Positions 8,262 through 17,244 of a DNA stretch of 64,000 nt are shown here, piece by piece. Positions within the stretch are counted from its first letter, which is position 1, and the number at the start of each line of letters is the position of its first letter. Under the pieces are notes generated by a model. The model was not told the origin of the DNA. It made no database searches and worked only from the letters and a program-made list of their open reading frames with translations. The translations under genes and the position numbers were made by a program. The DNA lies in the NCBI RefSeq assembly GCF_013001025.1, contig NZ_CP053022.1:186001-250000 (forward strand), written 5' to 3'. This stretch comes from Sphingobium yanoikuyae (GTDB lineage: Bacteria; Pseudomonadota; Alphaproteobacteria; Sphingomonadales; Sphingomonadaceae).

Positions 8262-10157
8262 ATGTCCCCCGGATTGAACCGCCGCGACCTTTTCCGCGGC
8301 GCTGCGCTGGCCGGCGGTGGCCTCGCATTGTCGGCATGGCTGCCGGCATGGGCTCAACCCATTTCGTCCGGGATTGCCAAGCCACTGCCAACGGTCAGCG
8401 GGAACGATATCACGCTCAAGATCGCGCATCAGATGATGATGATCGACGGCCGACAAAGCCATGCCATCGGCATCAATGGCACTGTGCCTGCGCCCCTCAT
8501 CCGTCTGCGTCAGGGCCAAAACGTCCGCCTGTCGGTGATCAACGATCTCGAGGAAGACAGCTCGATCCACTGGCACGGCCTGCTTTTGCCGTTCCAGTTC
8601 GACGGCGTGCCCGGCATCAGCTTCCCCGGCATCAAGCCCAAGTCGACCTTTGTCTATGAGTTCCCCATCGTCCAGGCTGGCACCTATTGGTATCATAGCC
8701 ATTCGGGGCTGCAGGAGCAGTTAGGTCATTACGGACCGATTGTCATCGACCCGGAAGGCGAGGATCCGATTCAGTCGGATCGAGAGCATGTCATCGTGCT
8801 CTCCGACCATAGCCAGATGCATCCGCACGCAATTTTCCGGAAGCTCAAGCAGGTCGGCGGTGGCTATTTCAATTATCAGCGGCAAACGCTGGCCGGTTTG
8901 CTGGCCAAGGAAGACCAACCCCTCAAGGACCGACTTGACTGGGGCAATATGCGGATGGATCCGACCGACGTGTCCGATGTCACGGGCTCGACCTATACCT
9001 ATCTCGTGAATGGGCATGGCCCACGGGACAACTGGACCGCGCTTTTCAAGCCAGGTGAGCGCGTTCGCCTGCGTTTCGTCAATGCCTCCGCGATGACGAC
9101 GTTCAATGTCCGGATTCCCGGTCTCAAACTTACGGTTGTTCAGGCCGACGGGCTCAATGTCAGGCCGGTCGAGGTCGACGAGTTTCAGATCGCGGTTGCC
9201 GAGACCTATGATGTCATCGTTACTCCGACCGATGATCGCGCCTACACGCTGGTCGGTGAATCCGTTGATCGTTCGGGCATGGCACGCGCCACACTGGCTC
9301 CGCGTGAAGGCATGACGGCCGAAGTTCCGCCGCTCCGCAAGCGGCCCCTTGCCGATATGAAGGACATGGGCATGGGGGACATGGATATGAGCGGCATGTC
9401 CGGCATGGACCACGCAGCAATGGGGCATGACATGTCTGCCGGCGGAGCTGCCGCGGGCGGGATGGCAGGCATGGATATGGGGGCCGGCGCGTCGATGCCA
9501 AGCATGCAAAAACCGGCGGATAGTTCCATGGCCAACATGCCCGGAATGGGCAGCGGGTCCGGTGATACAATGGGCGGCATGGCGATGGGCGGAATGGGCG
9601 GCATGAACATGCGCGACGCCAGCAAAGCGCCGCAGGTTAAGATGGGACCGGGTGTCCAGACGATCTCGCCCATGCCGATGGATCGCACGGGAGAACCGGG
9701 ACAGGGTCTCGAAGACGTTGGCCACCGGGTTCTTGTCTATCGCGATCTCATGGCGGTGGAGCGCAACCCCGATGTTCGCGCGCCAGACCGCGCGATGGAA
9801 ATCCACCTGACCGGGAATATGGAACGCTATATGTGGTCGTTCGATGGGGTGAAGCTCAGTGACAAGCGCGAGCCCATTCCCTTTATCGAAAACGAAAGGG
9901 TCCGCGTCACGCTCGTCAATGACACGATGATGTCGCACCCGATCCATCTTCATGGGCATTTCTTCGAGCTGGTGACCGGGCATGGCGAGTATTCGCCGCG
10001 CAAACACACCGTCAATGTCGCACCAGGAGGCAAGGTAAGTTTCGACGTCACCGCAGACGCAGTCGGCGACTGGGCGTTTCACTGCCATATGCTCTATCAC
10101 ATGCATGCCGGGATGATGCGCGTCGTCTCCGTCCGTCCCCGGGGAGATGCCGCATGA
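8262..10157 (+). CDS. copA: Periplasmic multicopper oxidase CopA (PcoA-type)
   Basis: Oxidises Cu(I) to the less toxic Cu(II) in the periplasm. 631 residues: a Tat signal (NRRDLFRG then a hydrophobic stretch ending AWAQ), and the copper-site motifs IHWHG, YWYHSHS, HPIHLHGHFF and AFHCHMLYHMHAGM in the usual order. A Met-rich insert of roughly 100 residues (about 370-460, many MGGM/MSGM units) is typical of CopA and can bind extra copper. The ATG at 8262 follows AAGGAGATATT. The stop overlaps copB. Confidence 0.96.
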   Translation: MSPGLNRRDLFRGAALAGGGLALSAWLPAWAQPISSGIAKPLPTVSGNDITLKIAHQMMMIDGRQSHAIGINGTVPAPLIRLRQGQNVRLSVINDLEEDSSIHWHGLLLPFQFDGVPGISFPGIKPKSTFVYEFPIVQAGTYWYHSHSGLQEQLGHYGPIVIDPEGEDPIQSDREHVIVLSDHSQMHPHAIFRKLKQVGGGYFNYQRQTLAGLLAKEDQPLKDRLDWGNMRMDPTDVSDVTGSTYTYLVNGHGPRDNWTALFKPGERVRLRFVNASAMTTFNVRIPGLKLTVVQADGLNVRPVEVDEFQIAVAETYDVIVTPTDDRAYTLVGESVDRSGMARATLAPREGMTAEVPPLRKRPLADMKDMGMGDMDMSGMSGMDHAAMGHDMSAGGAAAGGMAGMDMGAGASMPSMQKPADSSMANMPGMGSGSGDTMGGMAMGGMGGMNMRDASKAPQVKMGPGVQTISPMPMDRTGEPGQGLEDVGHRVLVYRDLMAVERNPDVRAPDRAMEIHLTGNMERYMWSFDGVKLSDKREPIPFIENERVRVTLVNDTMMSHPIHLHGHFFELVTGHGEYSPRKHTVNVAPGGKVSFDVTADAVGDWAFHCHMLYHMHAGMMRVVSVRPRGDAA

Positions 10158-11419
10158 AGTCGCTTCTCCTTCTGATCGGCGCGGCCCCGCTCGCCTTGGC
10201 GACCCCAGTCAGCGCGCAGTCGATGCAGAATATGCCGGGCATGAACATGCCTGCTGCTCAGCCAGCGGCGAAGAAAAAGCCGGTGGCCAAGCCAGCAAGC
10301 CAGCCCAGGCGCGCCGCTGCGCCCACGGCTAAGGGCAAGCCTGCCACCCCGAAGCGCCGGGCACCGGCAGCAAAACCCAAGTCGGCGCCGCACGACATGT
10401 CGGGCATGGGGGCTATGTCCGGCATGGAGATGCCCGGTGACAAGACGCCTCCAACGGCTGACCCGCATGCCGGCCACGACATGTCCGGCATGCCTGGCAT
10501 GACCATGCCCGATGGGGCGGGCGGTACGATGAAACACGACATGCCCGGCATGGACATGCAGGCGGCACCCGGCGGTCAGCCGATGCAGCACGATATGTCG
10601 TCGATGCCCGGCATGGCGATGGATGGGCCGATGGCAGCCCATGGCGCTGGTGGCACCAGTCTCATGCCCGGCAACGCCCCTGCACCCCAACCTCCTACCG
10701 ACAACTATGCCGACCGCGTCTACAAAAACGGCGAGATGGCGGCTTCGCGTACCATGCTGCATAAGGAACATGGCGGCTCATCCAGCTCGATGATCCTGTT
10801 CAATCTGGCGGAATATCAGGTCCGTAACGGCCGCGACGGCTATCGGTGGGACGGGGAGGCGTGGTTCGGCAAGGATCTCGATCGGCTGGTGGTCAAGACA
10901 GAGGGTGAGGGCGTTCTTGCTGGCAGAAGCGGCACCTACATGGAGACCGCAGAAGTTCAGGCGCTCTACAGTCGTGCACTCGACCCTTATTGGAACCTCC
11001 AGGCGGGTGTCCGTTACGATTTCAAACCCAACCCATCCCGTACTTATGCGACGATCGGTATTGAGGGGGTGGCGCCTTACTGGTTTGAGACCGAGGCTGC
11101 CCTGTTTCTGTCGAACAAAGGCGAGGTGTTGGGGCGGATCGAGGGCTATTATGATCAGCGTATCACGCAACGCCTCATTCTCCAGCCGCGCCTGGAAGTG
11201 AACCTTTCAGCACAAAATGTCCCGGAGACGCGGATTGGAGCGGGCATCACGAACGCCGAATTGGGACTGCGTTTGCGTTACGAACTGCGCCGCGAATTTG
11301 CCCCCTACATCGGCGTTTCTTACGACCGAAAGTTCGGGCGGACGGCGGACTATGCACGCTCAGACGGAGGGGACGTGAAGGCGGCCAGCTTTGTAATCGG
11401 TGTTCGGACCTGGTTCTGA
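10154..11419 (+). CDS. copB: Outer-membrane copper resistance protein CopB
   Basis: 421 residues: signal peptide, a long low-complexity Met/His/Lys-rich N-terminal half (repeated MPGM, MSGM, HDMSGM), then a C-terminal beta-barrel domain starting near DNYADR and ending in aromatic WF as outer-membrane proteins do. Works with CopA in binding or moving copper at the outer membrane. The ATG overlaps the copA stop. Paralogues lie at 38237 and 52440 (minus). Confidence 0.92.
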   Translation: MKSLLLLIGAAPLALATPVSAQSMQNMPGMNMPAAQPAAKKKPVAKPASQPRRAAAPTAKGKPATPKRRAPAAKPKSAPHDMSGMGAMSGMEMPGDKTPPTADPHAGHDMSGMPGMTMPDGAGGTMKHDMPGMDMQAAPGGQPMQHDMSSMPGMAMDGPMAAHGAGGTSLMPGNAPAPQPPTDNYADRVYKNGEMAASRTMLHKEHGGSSSSMILFNLAEYQVRNGRDGYRWDGEAWFGKDLDRLVVKTEGEGVLAGRSGTYMETAEVQALYSRALDPYWNLQAGVRYDFKPNPSRTYATIGIEGVAPYWFETEAALFLSNKGEVLGRIEGYYDQRITQRLILQPRLEVNLSAQNVPETRIGAGITNAELGLRLRYELRREFAPYIGVSYDRKFGRTADYARSDGGDVKAASFVIGVRTWF

Positions 11420-12135
11420 GAAGCGCCAAACTCCGCTTCCACATCGGGGCTAGCCGCGTTCATCGCTGGTTAGCCCTGGTTATCGGCGTCCAGCTGCTGC
11501 TTTGGTTTGCGAGCGGTCTTGTCATGAGCCTGTTGCCGATCGAGCGAGTCCGCGGTGAACATCTCGTCGAGCGATCGTCGCCGGCGATATTGGAACAGTC
11601 GAGATCGCGCGCGCCGTTGGACCTAGTGTTGCGCGCGGCGACCAGACCCGTGCGTGAAGTCCGATATCGCGCGCTGCTCGGCCGCGAGATTGCGGAGGTC
11701 GAGTCTATCGATGGGACGATCTCACTCCACGATGCAGAAACAGGTCGTCGACTTGGTCCCGTGAACGCTGCGATGGCTCGCGCGGTGGCGATACAGGCCT
11801 ACCGTGGTACGTCGGAGCCGCCGAGCGTGCGCCTGGTTGTGGCGTCGACCCCAGAATTCAAGGGCGTCCTGCCGGCCTGGCGGGTGGACTTCCCTGACCG
11901 CGAAGCGACCCGCGTCTATGTTGCCCAGAATAGTGGTCGGATCGTCGCTGTGAGAAATGGAACGTGGCGCCTGTACGATTTCTTCTGGGCGCTCCACATC
12001 ATGGATTGGAAAAACCACGAAAATTTCAACACGCCGTGGTTGATGGCGTTTGCCGCAGGTGGTCTCGCATTGGCGATCGCGGGTTCGGCACTTTTGTATC
12101 TTCGGTGGCCGCGAAAGCGACGCCGCACGGGTTGA
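11416..12135 (+). CDS. PepSY-type membrane protein with probable CTG start
   Basis: About 239 residues: an N-terminal membrane helix (HRWLALVIGVQLLLWFASG), a periplasmic domain, and a C-terminal helix after FFWALHIMDWKNH. The HRW/HK...LLW and W.LHIMD motifs are shared with the two PepSY proteins at 41849 and 42580. The first ATG (11524) would remove the first helix. The open frame runs back to CTG at 11416, which overlaps the copB stop as CTGA, just where neighbours use ATGA. No ATG, GTG or TTG lies between. Probable role: membrane reductase-associated or metal-handling partner of CopAB, unproven. Confidence 0.68.
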   Translation: MRSAKLRFHIGASRVHRWLALVIGVQLLLWFASGLVMSLLPIERVRGEHLVERSSPAILEQSRSRAPLDLVLRAATRPVREVRYRALLGREIAEVESIDGTISLHDAETGRRLGPVNAAMARAVAIQAYRGTSEPPSVRLVVASTPEFKGVLPAWRVDFPDREATRVYVAQNSGRIVAVRNGTWRLYDFFWALHIMDWKNHENFNTPWLMAFAAGGLALAIAGSALLYLRWPRKRRRTG

Positions 12136-12177
12136 ATAGTCAAGCAGGATCGGGGCGGGGGCCAAAGGAGACGACCA

Positions 12178-12624
12178 ATGATGAAAAATGCCTATGCGAG
12201 CCTCGCCCTGCAGACCTTGGTTGGCGGCGTCATCATGTATCTGGTGATGTTCGTCATGATCGACAGCTTGGGGAGCTTCTACAACAACCTGAATATGCTC
12301 TACATGACGCTAATGATGGTGGCGCCCATGGTGGTGCTGATGGTCCTCGCGATGGGCCATATGTTCCCGTCGAAAAAGGCAAACGCGGCCCTTATATTAG
12401 GGTCAGTTGCGATATTCGCCGGATCATTTGCCCTCATCCGCACGCAAACAACGATCGGCGATACAGCATTCCTCCGATCGATGATCCCGCATCATTCGGG
12501 CGCGATCCTGATGTGCCGCGAGGCCTCCTTGAAGGATCCGGAAATCGTTCGTCTGTGCAGCGGCATCGAGGAATCTCAGCGCCGCGAAATCGATGAAATG
12601 AAGGCTATTCTAGCCCGCAAGTAG
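12178..12624 (+). CDS. DUF305 membrane protein
   Basis: 148 residues with three hydrophobic segments in the first two thirds, then the DUF305 signature (RSMIPHHSGAILMCREA, ending IDEMKAIL) with paired His and many Met that could hold copper. Paralogue at 51876-52349 on the minus strand, also beside copB. The start ATG follows GGAGACGACC. Confidence 0.85.
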   Translation: MMKNAYASLALQTLVGGVIMYLVMFVMIDSLGSFYNNLNMLYMTLMMVAPMVVLMVLAMGHMFPSKKANAALILGSVAIFAGSFALIRTQTTIGDTAFLRSMIPHHSGAILMCREASLKDPEIVRLCSGIEESQRREIDEMKAILARK

Positions 12625-12664
12625 GCTTCGCGCTCCCGTTCCCGTAAATTTTGTGCCGCCTCAC

Positions 12665-12691
12665 GAGGGAAATGGCGCGCCCATGCGTATT
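12665..12691 (+). promoter_or_regulatory. Predicted ECF-sigma promoter (site 6) for secreted DUF305
   Basis: GAGGGA (12665-12670), 13 bp, TGCGTATT (12684-12691), 28 bp before the GTG start at 12720. Confidence 0.7.
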
Positions 12692-12719
12692 ATCAATGCG
12701 GGGCGCTGAGGAGAGAATT

Positions 12720-13091
12720 GTGAAGAAAATAGTCCCCATCATCATCGCTGGACTGGTGGCCGCGCCGGCGATCGCCCAAATGCAGGGCATGGACCATAGC
12801 AAGATGGACATGCGCCAGACCATGAACCCCACGCCAGCCAATCCTTACCCGCCTGCAGAAATGGAGATGCATCAGAAGATGATGTCCGCCACGGGCAGCG
12901 ATGCAACGGAGACCTGGGTGCGCAAGATGATCGAGCATCATCGCGGTGCGATTGCGATGTCACGCATCGTTTTGCGCGACACCAAGGACGCGCAGGTCCG
13001 AATGATGGCGAACAAGTCAATCACCGAGCAAACGCGAGAAGTGGGCGAGCTTCAAGGCTGGCTGAGAGCCCACAACAAGCGCGCCCAATAG
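12720..13091 (+). CDS. Secreted DUF305 protein
   Basis: 123 residues: Sec signal ending AIAQ, a Met/His-rich linker (MQGMDHSKMDM), then DUF305 with KMIEHHRGAIAMS and regularly spaced Met. The GTG at 12720 is supported by GGAGAG upstream and gives a normal signal peptide. Likely periplasmic copper binder, inferred from composition and the adjacent ECF site. Confidence 0.85.
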   Translation: MKKIVPIIIAGLVAAPAIAQMQGMDHSKMDMRQTMNPTPANPYPPAEMEMHQKMMSATGSDATETWVRKMIEHHRGAIAMSRIVLRDTKDAQVRMMANKSITEQTREVGELQGWLRAHNKRAQ

Positions 13092-13100
13092 ACCTTTCCT

Positions 13101-13118
13101 CCCCGCCCAGGGGCGGGG
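13101..13118 (+). terminator. GC-rich hairpin, possible terminator or attenuator
   Basis: CCCCGCCC and GGGCGGGG face each other across two bases, just after the DUF305 stop. No T-run follows, so it may only partly separate this gene from the DUF411 gene downstream. Confidence 0.3.
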
Positions 13119-13136
13119 GAACCAATAAGGGATCGT

Positions 13137-13580
13137 ATGACACTCAAATTTGCCCTCGCTGCGTTCATAGCAGCCTTCTCCGTCGCCAGCGCCGAAGCTG
13201 CCCCGATCATCATGCATCGTGACCCTGGTTGCGGTTGCTGCGAACAGTGGGCGGCCCAGGTGCGCAGACAATTTGGACAAAGCGTCAATATCGTCGACGA
13301 CCAGCAACGCGGCCGCTTTCAACGCGCTCAAGGCGTGCCCGCTGCGCTGGCATCATGCCATACTGCAATTGTCGATGGCATGGTTTTCGAGGGCCACGTT
13401 CCCATTGCCGACATGAAGCGCGCGATCGCGAAGCGCCCGAAGGGCGTAAAGGGATTGGCCGTAGCGGGCATGCCGCTGGGTTCTCCGGGGATGGAAGTCC
13501 CCGGCCAAAAACCACAACCCTACTCTGTCATCGCCTTCGGATCGGCGGGTCAGACGGTATTTGCCCGACACGGCGGGTGA
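13137..13580 (+). CDS. DUF411 metal-binding protein
   Basis: 147 residues: signal peptide ending AEAA, then a thioredoxin-like small domain with HRDPGCGCCEQW (Cys cluster near residue 32), SCHTA and GHVP, the hallmarks of DUF411. Family members occur beside copper and silver resistance genes and probably bind Cu(I) through the CxCC group. Paralogue at 40527-40964, which has its own ECF site. Confidence 0.88.
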   Translation: MTLKFALAAFIAAFSVASAEAAPIIMHRDPGCGCCEQWAAQVRRQFGQSVNIVDDQQRGRFQRAQGVPAALASCHTAIVDGMVFEGHVPIADMKRAIAKRPKGVKGLAVAGMPLGSPGMEVPGQKPQPYSVIAFGSAGQTVFARHGG

Positions 13581-13626
13581 CCATCTCGTTGATCTTTGAT
13601 GCTACGAGGCGTAATAAATAACGGCT

Positions 13627-14001
13627 GTGAAACGCGTTTTGCAACTTCTTCTCCTTCTGGGAGCCATGGTTGGCTTGATTGGCCAAGCGGCGGCCTTTGC
13701 GTCCGCTCCGCCTGCGATGTCCGCCCCAATGGCCACGTCTGTGCAGGCCGTGGCTGGGATGTCGGAAGACTGCATGAAGATAATGGCACAGCAGCAACAA
13801 CCTGCTCAGAAGCCTTGCAAGGGCATGACCCTGGAATGCATCGCGGCCATGGGCTGCGTCGTTCCGCTGGCCGTTCGTAATGACGCGCCTATGCTGGAAG
13901 CACGCGAAGCCAGTCCAGCTCTGCCCTTCTGGGCAACCATCACTGTCCTGCACGGCAGTGACCTCACTCCCGAACCGGAACCACCGACTCTCCTTGGCTG
14001 A
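13627..14001 (+). CDS. Small secreted Cys/Met protein, function unknown
   Basis: 124 residues: signal peptide (LLLLLGAMVGLIGQAAA), then a mature part with four Cys in DCMKIM, KPCKGM, LECIAAMGC and many Met, followed by a second hydrophobic stretch. The GTG start has no strong ribosome site. Composition and location suggest copper binding. I do not recognise a family. Confidence 0.6.
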   Translation: MKRVLQLLLLLGAMVGLIGQAAAFASAPPAMSAPMATSVQAVAGMSEDCMKIMAQQQQPAQKPCKGMTLECIAAMGCVVPLAVRNDAPMLEAREASPALPFWATITVLHGSDLTPEPEPPTLLG

Positions 14002-14104
14002 TCGACACCGGCTGCCAGGCAGACAGGATTCTTGCGTCTATCGCGCATCTGAAAATCCTGTCTGACCCGCGGCTACCACGATATTTTGCCCAAGGATTAC
14101 AGTC

Positions 14105-14389
14105 ATGAAGAACCGTGTTTTCGATGCCCTGCTGGGCATTGCGCTTGCCGCTCCCGTTGCCGCTTTCGCCGGCGAACCCAACACAAACTCGCAGTCTGGC
14201 CATTATGAATGGCGTTAATCGCCAAACTATGGCCCGCGTGCGCCATCTATGAGCCCCCGTCGCGTCTGGGTGCCCGATGCTCCGCAGATGGCGAACTGCA
14301 ACTGCGACATGATGAAGATGAGCGCGGCGGACTGCATGAAGGAGATGCATAGCATGGCATCGCCTTCGTCGGCTCCCTCGGCCGGCTAG
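14105..14389 (+). pseudogene. Small secreted Cys/Met protein interrupted by an in-frame TAA
   Basis: A signal peptide and short mature region (MKNRVFDALLGIALAAPV...) run to TAA at 14216-14218. The same frame then stays open to TAG at 14387-14389 and encodes a plausible continuation with NCNCDMMKM, DCMKEMHSM and a Ser/Pro tail, like the Cys/Met protein just upstream. A CAA-to-TAA change would explain the break. The alternative is a 37-residue peptide and a separate non-exported ORF beginning at the ATG at 14249. Confidence 0.6.
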
Positions 14390-14433
14390 GCACAGCCTCT
14401 GGCCGTGTAAGGTCGCATAGACGGCCAGGCCAG

Positions 14434-14470
14434 CAGTGGCGGCGGGATTGCCCCCATCCCGCCGCCACTG
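14434..14470 (+). terminator. Long perfect hairpin before the cus operon
   Basis: A 15-bp perfect stem (CAGTGGCGGCGGGAT with its complement) around a 7-base loop. No T-tract follows. It probably ends transcription from the upstream small genes or protects the downstream mRNA. Confidence 0.55.
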
Positions 14471-14498
14471 ACATGCCTGCCAGAGTGCGCGACGCCGG

Positions 14499-14516
14499 CC
14501 TGATCCTCCGATCAGG
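14499..14516 (+). promoter_or_regulatory. Stem-loop touching the cusC ribosome binding site
   Basis: CCTGATC and GATCAGG pair across CTCC. The right arm contains the first bases of AGGAG (14514-14518), the ribosome site for the ATG at 14525. Folding would partly hide the site. Confidence 0.4.
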
Positions 14517-14524
14517 AGTTTTCC

Positions 14525-15754
14525 ATGCGATTGTTTGTTTGTCTGCCGCTGCTCGCGGCGATCCCCGGCGTTGCATTCGCTGGTCCCCTCACTTTCGACG
14601 CTGCGCTCCAGCGCGCGCGGCAGGAAGCGCCGTCGATCAAGGCCAAGGCGCTCGCCGCCGAGGCCGCTCGTTCCGCTCGTGGCGGCGCCGGATCGCTACC
14701 TGATCCGACTCTGGCCGTTGGGCTCGACAGTTTCCCGATCTCGGGGCCATTGGCGTTTGCTCCCGGGCAGGACAATTTCACGATGGCGCGGGTGGGCGTG
14801 TCCCAGGATATTCCCAACCTCGCCAAGCGCCGTGCGCAACGCGCCCGCGCTGACAGCGATATCAAGGCTGCAGATGCCGACACCGCATTTGAGGCGCGTT
14901 CGGTTGAGGTCGGCACTGCGCTTGCCTGGATCAACCTTGCCTATGCCGAGCGCCGGCTGACCGCGCTTGATGATCTTCTAGCCCGTCTGGAGCGCGTGGT
15001 GCGGACAACGCCCAGTGCCGTCGCGTCGGGCAATGCCCGGCCTGCGCAGACTCTTGCCGGCCGACAGGCTATCGCCTCATTAGAAGATCGTCGCAGCGAA
15101 CTGGTCTCAAACATAGCGCGGGCACGGGCTGCTCTGACGCGATGGACGGGTGACCCGGCGCCTGAAATTGCCGGATCTATTCCCGACTTCCCTGTCGATG
15201 GGGCCGAACTGCGCGCTGGCCTGGATCGCCTTCCCACCATGGCAATGATCGACGCCCAGTCCGGTCAGGCAATGGCCGATGTGCGTATGGCCGATGCCAA
15301 CCGCCGTTCCGACTTCGGGGTGAACCTTGCCTATCAACGCCGCGACCCTCGTTTTGGAGATTATGTGTCAGCCGGTGTGACGGTCAGTCTGCCCTTCTTT
15401 ACCCGCAGTCGACAGAATGCGGGCATTGCGGCGGCCCAGGAGAATGCCGGACGCATCCTGGCCGAACGCGACGCGGCCCTGCGGGCGCTGGCCGCTGATC
15501 TCGAAACCGATCTTGCGGACCATATCATGCATCATGAACAGTGGCTGCGCGCGCGGGACACATTGCTGCCACTCGCCGAGCAGCGGGTGACGTTGGAGAC
15601 GGCAAGCTACGGGGCAGGTCGCGCCAATCTTGTCGATATCGCGGATGCCTATGCGGCCCTTGCCGACGTCACCCTCAACACTCTCGACCGTGAAGCCCTT
15701 GTCGCTGCTGACGGTGTTCGACTGAACCTTACGTATCGGAGCGAATCGCAATGA
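14525..15754 (+). CDS. cusC: TolC/CusC-family outer-membrane efflux protein
   Basis: 409 residues: signal peptide ending AFAG, then the Ala/Arg-rich helical pattern of outer-membrane efflux channels in two repeats (around residues 20-200 and 220-400), including SLPDPTLAVGLDSFPISG. Forms the outer-membrane exit duct of the pump encoded by the next two genes. Stop and next start overlap (ATGA). Confidence 0.9.
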   Translation: MRLFVCLPLLAAIPGVAFAGPLTFDAALQRARQEAPSIKAKALAAEAARSARGGAGSLPDPTLAVGLDSFPISGPLAFAPGQDNFTMARVGVSQDIPNLAKRRAQRARADSDIKAADADTAFEARSVEVGTALAWINLAYAERRLTALDDLLARLERVVRTTPSAVASGNARPAQTLAGRQAIASLEDRRSELVSNIARARAALTRWTGDPAPEIAGSIPDFPVDGAELRAGLDRLPTMAMIDAQSGQAMADVRMADANRRSDFGVNLAYQRRDPRFGDYVSAGVTVSLPFFTRSRQNAGIAAAQENAGRILAERDAALRALAADLETDLADHIMHHEQWLRARDTLLPLAEQRVTLETASYGAGRANLVDIADAYAALADVTLNTLDREALVAADGVRLNLTYRSESQ

Positions 15755-17244
15755 GCCATTTCACAATCCCTCGGGGCGGCCTTTTCGGTGCCGCGGCGCT
15801 GCTCGCGGTCGCCGCTGGCGGGGTCGGTTTCACCATCTCTGAATGGAGAGGAGGATCACCCGACGCTACGGCCGCCAAACCGCCGGCACGCAAGATCCTC
15901 TATTGGTATGACCCGATGATCCCCGCTGAGCATCATGACGGTCCAGGCCTGTCGTCGATGGGAATGCAAACAATCCCGCGCTATGCGGATGAGGTGGGGG
16001 CAAGCGCGGCACAGCCGGGAATATCGATCGACCCGTCCGCCTCCCAGGCGCTCGGGATGCGAACGGTGGCTGTGCGGCGCGGCGAATTGGCGAGCAGTCT
16101 CACCGCCACCGGCACGATCGACTTCAACCAGCGCGACGTTGCGATCGTTCAGGCGCGTGCAGGCGGCTTCGTTTCCCGTGTCTATGGCCGCGCACCTGGT
16201 GATGTGATCGGTGCAGGCGCGCCGCTTGCCGATGTTCTGGTGCCGGAATGGGGCGGCGCACAGACCGAGTTTCTGGCGGTCCGCCGCACCGGCAACGCCG
16301 CTCTGATCCAGGCCGCGCGTCAACGGCTCATGCTGCTCGGCATGCCCTCCGGCACGATCGCATCGGTCGAGCAAACCGGACGACCGCATAATGTGATCAC
16401 CATCTCCACGCCCACGGGCGGCGTGATCAAGACGTTGAACGTGCGGGGCGGCATGACCTTGATGGCAGGCCAGACGCTTGCCGAGGTCAACGGGCTCGGC
16501 ACGGTCTGGTTGAATGCCGCCGTGCCGGAAGCGGTCGCCGGTCCCTTGAAGCCTGGACAAGCGGTGCGAGCCGCGCTTGCAGCCTTCCCCGGCGAAACCA
16601 TCTCCGGGCGCGTTTCGGCGATCCTCCCCGAGACACAGGCCGACAGCCGCACACTCACCGTTCGGATCGAGCTGCCCAATCGCGGCGGGCGACTGCGTCC
16701 CGGCATGTTTGCGACCGTCTCGTTTGGCGGGAGCGCGCAGCCGGCGTTGCTGGTGCCGTCCGAAGCCCTGATCCGCACTGGCAAGCGCACGTTGGTCATG
16801 CTCGCGCTCGACAAGGGGCGCTACCGCCCTGCCGAGGTGCAAACTGGGAGGGAAGCTGGCGATGATACGGAGATTCTGGCGGGCCTGAGCGAAGGCGAAA
16901 AGATCGTCGCTTCGGGTCAGTTCCTGATCGATTCCGAAGCAAGCCTCTCGGGCGTGGAAGCACGGCCGATCGGTGCTGACATGCCAAAGAGTCCTGCCAA
17001 ACCTATGCCGACCGGCGCAGTCTATGAGACCGTCGGTACGATCGAAAAGATCACCGCCCAGTCGGTGACGCTGAGCCATCAAGCCGTGCCAGCCATTGGC
17101 TGGCCAGCGATGACGATGACGTTTCAGCTCACAGACCCGAAAGTCGCGCGCGGCTTAAAGACGGGCGACCGGGTCCGGTTCGGGTTCGATCAACCACCGA
17201 GTGGACCAACCGTGCGACGCATGGCGAAGGTAATGGGCCAGTGA
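15751..17244 (+). CDS. cusB: RND adaptor CusB with fused C-terminal CusF domain
   Basis: 497 residues: a membrane anchor (about 10-30), a heavy-metal-binding motif near the N-terminus ([20 protein letters not shown]), barrel-sandwich and hairpin domains, then a C-terminal extension from about residue 425 resembling CusF ([15 protein letters not shown] and WPAMTMTF, the Trp/Met copper-site motif). CusF normally delivers periplasmic Cu(I) or Ag(I) to CusB; here one copy is tethered to the adaptor. A separate CusF lipoprotein follows cusA. Confidence 0.92.
   Translation: MSHFTIPRGGLFGAAALLAVAAGGVGFTISEWRGGSPDATAAKPPARKILYWYDPMIPAEHHDGPGLSSMGMQTIPRYADEVGASAAQPGISIDPSASQALGMRTVAVRRGELASSLTATGTIDFNQRDVAIVQARAGGFVSRVYGRAPGDVIGAGAPLADVLVPEWGGAQTEFLAVRRTGNAALIQAARQRLMLLGMPSGTIASVEQTGRPHNVITISTPTGGVIKTLNVRGGMTLMAGQTLAEVNGLGTVWLNAAVPEAVAGPLKPGQAVRAALAAFPGETISGRVSAILPETQADSRTLTVRIELPNRGGRLRPGMFATVSFGGSAQPALLVPSEALIRTGKRTLVMLALDKGRYRPAEVQTGREAGDDTEILAGLSEGEKIVASGQFLIDSEASLSGVEARPIGADMPKSPAKPMPTGAVYETVGTIEKITAQSVTLSHQAVPAIGWPAMTMTFQLTDPKVARGLKTGDRVRFGFDQPPSGPTVRRMAKVMGQ

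Noticed and set aside
8721..10106. 461-codon minus-strand frame opposite copA
   Set aside because: His/Arg-rich antisense shadow produced by the codon bias of the oxidase gene.
15856..17082. 408-codon minus-strand frame opposite cusB
   Set aside because: Antisense shadow with no family signature.
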